Of a DNA stretch of 64,000 bases, positions 55,723 to 64,000 are shown in pieces (the first letter of the stretch is position 1; every line of letters starts with the position of its first letter). The notes beneath the pieces are model-generated. The model saw only the letters and a program-made list of their open reading frames with translations, did no database searches and was not told the DNA's origin. The translations under genes were made by a program, and so were the position numbers. Origin of the DNA: Varanus komodoensis (taxonomy: Eukaryota; Chordata; Lepidosauria; Squamata; Varanidae); assembly GCF_004798865.1 (NCBI RefSeq), contig NW_025336481.1:33392299-33456298 (forward strand), in the 5' to 3' direction.

Positions 55723-57330
55723 GTGAATGAAAGGCTTTGCAGACGTAGACTGTACATCAGTGTAAGATGACATTGATAGTAGAGTTATTCGAACAGCAAA
55801 AAGGTTTCCTATCACACTTCAAGAGAAACTTGAGAAAAAAATCTAGCATATAGAGTGCATGGCAGTGCTCATGAAAGCATATGGGCCATCAAAGTAGATG
55901 AGCATTAGTAATGTAACAAGAAAGAAGGGAAGTAAACTCTTTGGTGACCATTGGTAAGAAAAAAATCTAAGCAGTTGCAAATTTGTTAAAATTTCAGAGA
56001 TGCAAATTAAGCAAACACTACAAATGCACAAGCTGACTAAAGCCAAGTATTTCATTGTAATGGTCCAGCTACTAGCACCTGAAATTAGCTGAGAAATGAA
56101 GGAAATTTGTTCTTGGCACTTACCAGAATACTCTTTGCAATTTCCATAGTCCAGGAAATTTGATCCAAAACAATTCCATGAAATGTTAGAAGGCTTACAG
56201 TGTGTGGAAGTCATTATTGATGTCATATTTGTGCATGGTTACACCCCAAAAGATCATGATAATACTTTGAAAATACTGTTGAAAAGCTGCAGAGAGGGGA
56301 AAAAATGATTAGGCTAGCAGAAAAGTATGCAAAAATTATGAAAAAAGTGAAGCAGACTAATTAAGATGCATATTTGTTAAGCTACAGAAAGACACCAAGA
56401 GTGGGAGATCCACCTCCAGGCAACCGTTAAGGAGCAGTCAATTGAAACCAATCTTCCAACTCAAATTTGTAGGTAAATTTCAGTACATATCCAACCAGGA
56501 GAGGAGATCAGGTGAAAAAAACCTCAAGGTACAGGCAGAAAATGTATCAGGAGAGATGTGCAAAGTTATTCAACTGGTTGTAGGAAGACATTCTGTAAAG
56601 ATTCAGGAACAAAATGGTCATTGGGAACCAGGAGTAGAAACAAGTTTCACCAGAATACCACATGTATGCACAGCACAGACAAGAAGGGAAAAAAGACTAC
56701 TGCAAGAAATATGGAAACTGACAGAGATATGTGGGAAAAGACAAGCTCACAAAAAGACAGGTTTTGCAATAAATTCCTAGAAAAATTCCAAAAAGAGCAG
56801 CATCAACTGTACTATATGAAATGCTGAGTGTACCAATGAACCAGAAGTGAATACATAGCAAATTTCAACAAAATTATGACTGAAAAAACTTCAGAAGAAG
56901 TATGTATCTCATATAAGCTGCAACTAGATCAAAGACAGTATTAAAGCCAAAGAGTTGGAAGGATTCTATATGAAATGAGAAAAACCATTCAATAGCATTA
57001 TATTTCCCAGATAAGAAATAAGTATAGACTGTCTAAAGGGGGCAGAGGTAATGTCATATATGGAGAAATCATTGGGGATACATTGTTTCAGGCTATGAGA
57101 AGGGTAAAAAGAGCACTACATGCTATTGTTTTAAAAATGTCCTAAAAAGCTGAATAAAAGAGTTGTTACACAGACAGGATGGGGGCAGCCTGTTTGTGAG
57201 TAACCTGGCTGGATCCTTGCACTGCACCTCCCAGATCTGGCAATTGAAGAACGAGTGCAGGCTTATCTTCTGATTGTGCATCTCCAGTGAAGAAACTGAA
57301 TTGATATGAAGTACTGAATTCAAGTCTAAT

Positions 57331-58319
57331 TGATATTAATTAGGGATGTGAATCTTATAAATGAAAAACAGAGCATGTGTGTCTAGTGTTCTATCTCAAT
57401 TTCCTTCCTAGTTAAGATCTCGCTTTTCAACCTTTTAAAAAAGAAAAAGTCCTGCCTCTCCTAATTACTCAAGCAAATGACAATCAATCTCTTTCTGTTC
57501 TAAAGTCCTGGAGGAGCCCACAGGGATATCACAGCTTCCAGATCAGTCATCCTTTGTTATTTCCCCTCCCCATTAATGAGCTGCTCCATTTGGAAGATGT
57601 CCTTGGGGTGGGGGCTGTGAAACAAAACAGAAAAATTGAGAGAGAGGGGGAGAGAGAGGGAGAGCAAAAACTATCACTTTCCTTGATGTGAACTCTTCCA
57701 TGGGATTTTGCTCAGTGTAAAACACTAATTGTTGTCAGACTATCTCATCATATTAAACTGTAGTCACACTGTGGAAGGAGTTTAACCCCTTTCCTTTGCA
57801 CAGGGCAAAGGAATTTAGTTTACACTTTATTTAGAAAGATAAAAGCTAAACAAGTGTCAAAGACTACTAGGTTTTCCACATGAGAGTAGCAACGCACATG
57901 TGTCAGGTTCCAGAGCTTTTGCTTTTGGCCTTTGCTACTTTCCAAAGATGCCTATGGTTCTCCTTCTGCAGAATCCCTGCAACATTAACCATTTTGTTCA
58001 CACTCTGCAGAAAAGATGTTATATGTCCTATGCCTCCTTTTCACACACAACTCCATGCACGCCTTGCTCCAACAGGGAAGCCCAGTTGTTGTACCTTGTC
58101 ACATATAAAAAGCATTCGATTTCATGAGCGAGCACATCTTCCTAATGTTCCAGGAAAGCTCCTGCTTGCTGTTGGCTAGAAGGGGGACAAGGGGCACAAA
58201 GGGGTAAGGCAGGCTGGCTGCTACAGCATCATGGAGAGAAGGAGGTCCTTTATGAATTGCCAAGAAAGATTAAATAAATAATAAAAAGAGACTAAGTGTA
58301 GTAGCTAAGAAGACGAAAA
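57331..58319. other. Non-coding sequence with a possible MITE end and GA run
   Basis: ATTAGGGATGTGAATC at 57338 resembles the left end of the TAGGGAT MITEs, but no partner end was found. A GA-rich run lies at 57636-57664. The part 57440-57600 is repeat-free with CTAATTACTCAAGC, CCTTTGTTATTTCC and CATTAATGAGCTGC words. A short retroposon-like tail is near 58268-58285. Confidence 0.35.
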
Positions 58320-58828
58320 GATCCAGGGAGATCTGGACAAGTTTGCAGGCTGGACAGAAGACAACAGAATGAAATTCAGCAAAGACAGATGCCAAGTTCT
58401 TCACCTAGTCAAAAAATAAAAAATAAAGTAAAACCAGCTGCATCAATACCAGATGGGGTATCCTTGACTCAAAAGTACTGAAAGGGACCTTGGAGTTGTG
58501 GTAGCCAAGGAGCTAAATATGAGCCAGCAGTGTGATGCAGCCACAAAAAAGGCAAACACTATTTTGGGATGCATAAATATCAGTCCCAGCAATAGAGAAG
58601 TACTCATTCTTCTCTACTCTGCATTATTCATACCTCACCTGGAATACAGTGTTTGGTTTTGGATACCCAGGTATAAAAAGGATGTTGATAATCTGGAGAG
58701 GGTTTAGAGAAGGGCAGCAAGGATGATACAAGGCCTGGAAAATAAGTCTTACGACATTCAGCCTTGAGAAAAGAGGGCTACGAGGTGACATGATAGCAAT
58801 CTACAGGTACCTCAAAGGCTGTCACTAA
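58320..58828 (+). mobile_element. CR1 LINE, ORF2 C-terminal part
   Basis: The plus strand reads GDLDKFAGWTEDNRMKFSKD (58332-58390), then DLGVVVAKELNMSQQCDAAT and LYSALFIPHLEYSVWFW within 58488-58707. These match CR1 landmarks (W-Q-M-x-F-N, D-L-G-V-x-V, S-R-x-V-L-x-P-L-Y-S-A-L-V-R-P-H-L-E-Y). There is an AT-rich expansion at 58410-58430 and a stop after NLERV. The copy ends at about 58828, where a minus-strand L2 begins, so its 3' tip is missing. Confidence 0.85.
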
Positions 58829-58839
58829 ATACTAAAGTC

Positions 58840-59270
58840 TCTGGATGGCTTATGAAAAACAAAACAAAAAACCCAAAACGACCATATACAACACACAACA
58901 CACTGTGTCAGATAAATAATGAAAAAATCAAAGATAAAACCAATTAACTGTTAAAACATTTGCAAAATAAAAAGATCTTCGCCTGACACTGAAAAGAATA
59001 AAGTGATGATGCCAGGTGAACCTCCATGGGGAGTGTGTTCCACAGTTGGGACGCCACAGCTGAAAAGGCCCTTTTCTGGGTAGCTACCCTCCTAATTTCC
59101 TTCAGAGAGGGCTCCCAGAGAAGGACCCCTGCCTCAGATCTCAAGGGGTGGGCAGGCACATAGGGAAAAAGGTGCTCCTTCAGAGACACTGTGGACTGCT
59201 GTGCTTCTGACAGCCATAGCAGTGACACATGATCCCTGGGCTGAAAAGATGACTGAGATGGTGGCATCTT
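58840..59270 (-). mobile_element. L2 LINE, ORF2 C-terminal end and 3' UTR
   Basis: The minus-strand frame 59267-58944 is open through the whole C-terminal domain: LKEHLFPYVPAHPLRSEAG, VLLWEPSLKEIRRVATQKRA, FSAVASQLWNTLPMEVHLAS and FQCQAKIFLF. These match the L2 pattern (L-R-S-x-x-x-A-L-L-x-x-P-S-L-K-E-x-R-R-V-x-T-x-x-R-A-F-S-x-V-A-P-x-L-W-N-x-L-P). A short A/T-rich 3' UTR follows to about 58840. With 108 codons and no stop, it is better preserved than the other L2 3' fragments. Confidence 0.85.
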
Positions 59271-59445
59271 TCTTGCAGAGCTGAATGCCTTATTTGGCGT
59301 TATGGTTCCATGCAGTTTGCCATTTGATTCTCATGTCTTCCATGTGGCCAGTCCCCTCTGGAGCTACTGTAGCAGCTGGGGCTGAAATTACAGCACCCCA
59401 CTTCTGTTGCAAGGTTCTTGCTAGTTCTTTCTCCTATTGCTTTAC
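59271..59445. other. Non-coding sequence, no recognised element
   Basis: Nothing specific recognised between the L2 and the palindromic repeat. Confidence 0.35.
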
Positions 59446-59595
59446 ACCAACCTCATTGCCATCCAGATGTTGTGAACTTCAGTTCTCATCAGCACCAGTC
59501 AGTCACAATATCACCATTCGAGACTTTAGTGCAGTTATCTGGGGATGGTGGGAGGTGTAATCCAATGCACTTGGAGGGAACCACTTGGGGGGAAG
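59446..59595. repeat. Palindromic MITE-like repeat ('actacaactcccatca' family)
   Basis: GCCATCCAGATGTTGTGAAC, TTCAGTTCTCATCAGCACCA and GATGGTGGGAGGTGTAATCC then AATGCACTTGGAGGGAACCA are imperfect inverted arms of the same family as 21.6 and 23.9 kb. Confidence 0.6.
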
Positions 59596-60539
59596 ACTAC
59601 CATAGAGCTTGGTGGCCACAATCTGATACCAGTGAGTCAAGGGCCTACATATAAATGAGGCTGCATATTTTCTGTCCTGAGAAGGAGGGTAGACCTTTTA
59701 TTTCCATAGAAATGAAAAGGTTCTTCTTGCTACAAAGTACCTTGTGCTTTCTTACCTCCTTACATGCTCATGCTTATGAATCACCATTATGTGAGGCTGC
59801 CTTTCCATATGATTCCAACCTCTAAACGTCCCCCTGCTTCTTCCCCAACAATTTGAAAAATAGTGGAGGATTGTGAATTCCAATAAAAAGAGGCTTGATC
59901 TAGGAAAAAAAAAATCCAATCCAAATTGACTCGATATGCAAAACATAAAAAATTGAAAAGAGTTGAAATCAGGGGCAGGGGCAGAGAAATCAGAAGCAAA
60001 TGAAATGCAGAAGCAAATGAAATAGCCATGGCATGGACTTGAACTCCTGGTGAAAGACATGCAATGGGGCACTTCACATTGTAGCTAAAGGTATGCATTT
60101 ATGATGGGAGCAGGGAAGCGACCAGCACACGCTGTGAACGAGTGGTGGATTAGTGTGAGCATCCCTTGAGTCTCTTGGCACTGGCTTGCTGCTGTAGGAT
60201 ATGAATTTGTTGATTTGCAGTCTGATGCAAAGGCCAGATGGAAAAAAATCCCCAACTTTGCATTATTTGGGGCATCACTTTGCATAGCCACACTATTTGC
60301 ATTTTTGTGGTTCTCATGGAAATTCATTAGAACAGTGCTGTGAAGTAAATGACAGGGGAAGAATGTGCTTGATCAGAATACATGGAGCTCATGATTGTTC
60401 CTATTCAGAGTTTTTCCCTCGTGGCCAGTTTCCAATGGTGAGAATGGCTGGTCAGTTGTTAGAAGAGCTCTTTTCTCATTTCCAGCCTTGATTTGTGTGT
60501 GTGTGAAGGGGAGGATGGTGCACAAGCATACAGAATAAT
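59596..60539. other. Non-coding sequence, no recognised element
   Basis: Overlapping minus-strand frames at 59752-60098 have no domain. A direct repeat of AGAAGCAAATGAAAT lies at about 59992 and 60010. Confidence 0.4.
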
Positions 60540-60840
60540 TCCAAAATCCTAATATTCATTTGCCCATGGGTAACTGCTGCAGTTGCCATGGAGACCGGTT
60601 AGGATGATGCAGTCCATGAAACATCTTCTCTTTACTAGTTTCCAGTCAACACTAAATAAGTTTGAGAATCTCTCTCTCTCTCTCTTTCCCCTAAGCAGTG
60701 ACATCAATGAAGAATCATTAATTCTCTTAGTGAAATAAAAGAAGGCTGCAGCAGCTAAGCATTGGGAAAGTTGGTGGAAAAGACAATTAATTAGAGGGTA
60801 TCCATAGCAACAGGCAGGTGTTCATTTTTTAATCACATAT
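60540..60840. promoter_or_regulatory. Candidate regulatory block with two RFX-like motifs (inference)
   Basis: GTTGCCATGGAGAC at 60582-60595 is close to the palindromic X-box bound by RFX factors (GTTGCCATGGCAAC), and CCATAGCAAC at 60802-60811 is a strong RFX half-site with a plausible partner. Between them are ATCATTAATTCTC, AATTAATTAGAGG and a TC dinucleotide run (60669-60686). The rest is non-repetitive. No target gene is visible, and binding is not shown by sequence alone. Confidence 0.35.
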
Positions 60841-62189
60841 GTTATTGTTTTGCAGCACTCCTGTCCAAATGCTTCCACTTCTCAAGCAATAAATAAAAAA
60901 TTACAAAGCATTTCCAGTTGTCCCATACAGGTAGTCACTTGGAAAATACAAAGATTCGGGAATTTGTTGAGAAACATCTGTAGAGAAAATACTGGCGACA
61001 CAATCCTTTACTTCAGCAATCATCAAAACAGATTATTTATGTGTTTGCTTGTTCTTTAACAGGGCCACATTAGGCTTGCCATCTTTTTGTTTTCTAAAAT
61101 GCTGGCATAACCTGCCACCATAGCGAGAGAAACATTCAAAGAAAATACTTAAAAAGGAAAAGAACAGAGGTTGGTGGTCAAAGGCCACTGGTTTATACTA
61201 ATGGTATCCGGTCTTAAAATAGGGAATACCTATTATATAGAATTTAAGTCAACCTATTTTATAGAGTAGGATATCTATTTTACAGAATTTGATATAAAAG
61301 TCTGAGACGTTGGTACACTGCTGACTTTTACAGTTGTAATAATTTAGATAGGAAAATAGTCTGACCTGTCTGAAGTTCTTGGAGCAACATGTCAGTTCAG
61401 GCAGAAATATTTTCTCATGCAAGAGACATGCCCCTGTTTCTCTGGAGACTATTTGGATTGTTGTGGTTGTTATTTTTCTTTGCATATGTTATCTACTACC
61501 AGTTCTAAAGAGTGTAAAATTTGGTGCATCACATGGTCTTCATAGCCAAATAAAGCTATCCATGTAACCCACAGTGAGCCTCCCTCGCTTCCCCAGGACC
61601 AAACCAAGTGTTTGGCTACTTATAAGTGGAGCCGCTATGGGTGATTATTTCCTGTTCTCTTGTGGAACCACACACAGCTCCAGCTCAAACTCAGAACTCA
61701 GGGCTCCAGAAGGGTGGGTCCAAAACCTTCTCCTAGAGGATGAGGTGTTAAAGAAAGAACAAAGTATCCATTTTCCTTCCCTCCCCCCACTTCTTTTTAA
61801 ATGCCCTGCACTTCTGGAGGAATCTAGAGGGAATATGGGTTAAACACTCCCTCTCTCCTGGAAAGATGTGGTTCCAATCCAAATCAGGACTGTGTGTGCT
61901 TATGGAAAAGCAAGGAAAGTGCTTCTTGAGGTAAATAACTAATTAAAATGGATTTACCCACTTACACAAATTATGGTGTTCCCATTCTTCCCCACATAGT
62001 TTGGGACCTTCTCATGCCTAATGGAAAGATGAACAGCAAGTGCATTGTTTGCTTTTCATGAAAATTTAGCATTATCTTTATTAACCAGTGCAGTTTCCTA
62101 AGGTTGGGATGAGAACTGGATTTAAGCATGAGGATACCATTTGGAGAATGCAGCCTTGCCTTCCCTGTCTCCAAGCAGTGTCTCTGATT
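60841..62189. other. Non-coding sequence, no recognised element
   Basis: AT-rich, with a few short frames (60850-61059, 61249-61567, 61574-61843) and no domain. No repeat was recognised. Confidence 0.4.
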
Positions 62190-62740
62190 ATTTATGGCCC
62201 ATGATCAGTTCGCTGCACTGATCCTGCCAGGACTGAGACAACCTGGCTTCAGTGGTTCACAGCCTAGCCAACTCTCATCCAGAGTACCAAAAAACCCAGT
62301 GGCTGTAGAGCTGACTGAGGATGGAGCATTATCATCAGATGAAGCCAGCATCCCTTCATGGCCTCCCAGTTTTCTCCAGGGCCAATTCAAAGTGCTGGCA
62401 TGGACCTGCAAAGCCCTTTGTGGCATGGAGCTGCAAGCAGCTGAAGGAGCACCAATTCCTGCATCTCCATACCTGAGCCTTGATGCTACCTGGATCTCTT
62501 TAGTCTCAGGCAAAGCCAGGGTATTCTCCCAGGATTTTTAATCCCCCATGTTTCTGCTATTATCACATGTTTTTAGTAGTTTTCTGTTTGATATTCTTAG
62601 TGGTTCTACTGTCTGGTTCAGCCTTCACTGCATCTCATTGATTGTTGACTTCTCATTATGCCATTGCTATTTTTATATGGATTTTGGATTGTTATTTGGC
62701 TTTTTAATGTTTATTGCCCAAAGAGCTCTAAGCTGTGGGA
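62190..62740 (+). mobile_element. L2 LINE, decayed ORF2 end and 3' UTR
   Basis: The plus frame 62194-62541 contains FKVLAWTCKALCGMELQAA (62388-62442), matching the L2 'F-K-V-L-x-L-T-Y-K-A-L-H-G-L' block. The remainder is degraded but in order. The T-rich 3' UTR follows at 62560-62710 (TTTTTAGTAGTTTTCTGTTT, GATTTTGGATTGTTATTTGG). The upstream part (62194-62380) is not recognisably L2. Confidence 0.6.
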
Positions 62741-62824
62741 TGACAAATGGTATGTAGAAATCAATAGAGAAACTATAATGTCTCCATTTACTTATATATT
62801 TATTGCACTTTGCCATACTATCCT

Positions 62825-62880
62825 ATGCTTGCCTGCTCAGAAGTGAGCACCACAGAATTCACTGGCGCTTATTCCTAGCT
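62825..62880. repeat. Short dispersed repeat, 'agtaagtcccattg' family, partial
   Basis: GAAGTGAGCACCACAGAATT and CACTGGCGCTTATTCCTAGC fit one arm of the family. It is short and diverged. Confidence 0.35.
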
Positions 62881-63734
62881 AAGTGGCTGTAGGATCATAA
62901 CTTTCATCTAGAACATGTGCAAGAGTATCCTTTTGCCTTCATTTTTACCAGTTAAACCCAAAACTAGCTCACTTGGTAGATCCATTTAAGTACAAATTTA
63001 TCATGGACTTGGGAGGGACTCAGTGAAAAAGACACAACTGCCTGGTTAAGCACTTAATTCTGATTTTTTACCCCTTTGGTATATAAGGAGCTATGTAGGT
63101 GTTAGCCTTTTTTAATTTTTAACTATGACTGCATTTTTCTCCTACCAATACCTTTCTGATACTGGCATGGCATTAATCAGAGTGAGCTTTTATTATGTGC
63201 ATTTATATTCATAATGTCTTTTGCATCCTAAACACTAAAGTGATGAATTTTGATGGCTTGAGATGGTACCAAAATATGTCAATTTGTCATGCTCCGCAGC
63301 ACATCTCAGGGAGGATTCACTAAAATATTAATTGCATGGGAAAAAAATAACACAGTGACTTTCGAAGTTTATTTTCCAAGACTAGAAAGACTAGAAAGTT
63401 GCATTTGTCACTGCTAACAAAGATATTTCAGGCATATCTATGCATAGCAAAATATTGCTATGTCTCTAGAAATGAATGGGAAAATAGAATACACTGTACA
63501 GTGACCCAGAAACCACTTACAAATCTATACATGTTTTTAAAAAATTCAGAGACCAGTATGTTCTTTTTTCTATTCTACAATGAACTACCTGATCCTGTTT
63601 TAAAATATTTTGTATTGCATGCTGACTACTGATATCCTCAATTTTGCCACCAGCATTTCAGAAAGGAAAATGCAAAAGTGAGCTAGTCAGTTTGGCACAT
63701 TGCGCTCTTAAATCTGCCTCTGATACAACTGTAG
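62881..63734. other. Non-coding sequence, no recognised element
   Basis: AT-rich, with only short frames. Composition changes sharply to GC-rich at about 63770, where the L2 endonuclease region lies. Confidence 0.4.
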
Positions 63735-64000
63735 TGCCATGAACTAGGGGTGGATATCACCCTCTCTCAAATGTGCCCGCCCGGGTATCTGGTTCAGCAC
63801 CGTTCACGCCCAGAGGGGAGGGGAGGGGGGGTCGCTTTAGTTTACCGAGCCTCCATCTCCCTCACGGGACTTCCGGTCCCTTCGAGGCCAGGGCTGGAGT
63901 GCTTCTACTTGGTGTTGGGCGACCGAGACAGATTGGGGATTCTGTTGGTGTACCATGAACCCTTCTTCCCAACAGTCTCCCTGCCTGAGTTGACGGAGAT
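63735..64000 (+). mobile_element. L2 LINE ORF2, apurinic endonuclease domain, open to the window edge
   Basis: The frame starting at 63735 is open for 88 codons to the window end. It reads PPGYLVQHRSRPEGRGGGVA, LVYRASISLTGLPVPSRPG and LECFYLVLGDRDRLGILLVY, and ends VSLPELTE. This is the L2-clade endonuclease domain (G-Y-x-V-x-x-x-x-R-x-x-x-R-G-G-G-V-A-L-x-Y-R ... L-E-C-x-x-L-x-L-G-D-R-D-R-L-G-x-L-L-V-Y). Such a domain nicks target DNA for target-primed reverse transcription. The frame has no stop and is much more GC-rich than its flank. The first visible stop upstream (63732-63734) lies before the recognisable part, so the true start is absent or decayed. A 61-codon frame at 63773-63958 is an out-of-frame shadow. 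The copy continues beyond 64000. Confidence 0.82.

Larger units (their letters stand above)
54060..57330 (+). mobile_element. Ty3/Gypsy LTR retrotransposon fossil, gag-pol, broken
   Basis: The parts occur in the usual family order on the plus strand. They are a gag segment (about 54370-54780, with VDEQVTQFCLIATDC), a protease region (about 55380-55600), an RT segment (about 56100-56240, with MLEGLQCVEVII), and an integrase C-terminal region (about 56340-56720, with NGHWEPGVETSFTRIP). A purine tract at 57034-57048 precedes a TGTCATATATGG start and an AATAAA at 57155, so a 3' LTR probably begins near 57050. No 5' LTR was recognised. Its ends are uncertain. The element is broken in many places, well over ten, and other repeats are inserted in it, so it is old and no longer able to move. 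Confidence 0.8.

Noticed and set aside
55843-56226. 127-codon minus-strand frame
   Set aside because: It lies antisense to the RT part of the Gypsy fossil, so it is a shadow.
63773-63958. 61-codon ATG-started frame at the right edge
   Set aside because: It is an out-of-frame shadow of the L2 endonuclease frame that begins at 63735.
1-64000. Bacterial, phage or plasmid features (operons, ribosome binding sites, attachment sites)
   Set aside because: Repeat content and the lack of long genes show vertebrate chromosomal DNA, and such features are not expected or seen.

Overview
The window looks like non-coding vertebrate chromosome, most likely from a squamate reptile (lizard or snake). The evidence is its mixture of old repeats: tRNA-headed Sauria-type SINEs, LINEs of the L2, CR1, L1 and RTE/BovB clades, a decayed Ty3/Gypsy LTR element, hAT-like MITEs, and several short repeats familiar from sauropsid genomes. 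The species cannot be named from the sequence. The DNA is AT-rich, has no operon-like organisation, and its open frames are almost all short, overlapping on both strands and without codon structure.

I found no convincing host protein-coding exon, rRNA, tRNA or other functional RNA gene in 64 kb. The window is best read as a gene desert or the inside of a very large intron. Nearly every frame with recognisable protein content belongs to a transposable element.

Layout. 1-10 kb: an RTE/BovB 3' end (1795-2062), LINE tails, a MITE-like element (6056-6450) and a full SINE (9847-10100). 10-24 kb: mostly unique sequence with a few dispersed repeats, a candidate regulatory island near 15.3-15.6 kb, and an L1 ORF2 end on the minus strand (23341-23700). 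24-36 kb: hAT-like MITEs, two good SINEs (27720-27986 and 32490-32722), a 700-bp CR1 (28774-29482), an L2 remnant (31640-31990) and other dispersed repeats. 36-45 kb: a candidate conserved non-coding block (38200-38650), then two L2 fragments tail to tail (38850-40237), a MITE (40240-40630) and a second candidate regulatory block (41930-42420). 45-53 kb: a CR1 carrying an inverted CR1 end (45835-46440), a MITE related to the one at 40 kb (47455-47805), another hAT-like element and a CR1 3' tip. 54-57.3 kb: the broken Ty3/Gypsy element with other repeats inserted in it. 58-64 kb: CR1 and L2 in opposite orientations, a region with two RFX-like motifs (60540-60840), another L2 3' remnant, and at the right edge (63735-64000) an L2 endonuclease domain whose frame is still open and runs out of the window.

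There is no set of genes working together here. The functional candidates are a few non-repetitive, motif-rich blocks that could be enhancers. I infer these from sequence texture only, and cross-species alignment would decide. I did not find a clear new biological system. The most useful leads are the open L2 frame at the right edge, the pair of related MITEs, the nested repeats, the RFX-like motif pair, and three open frames I could not identify.
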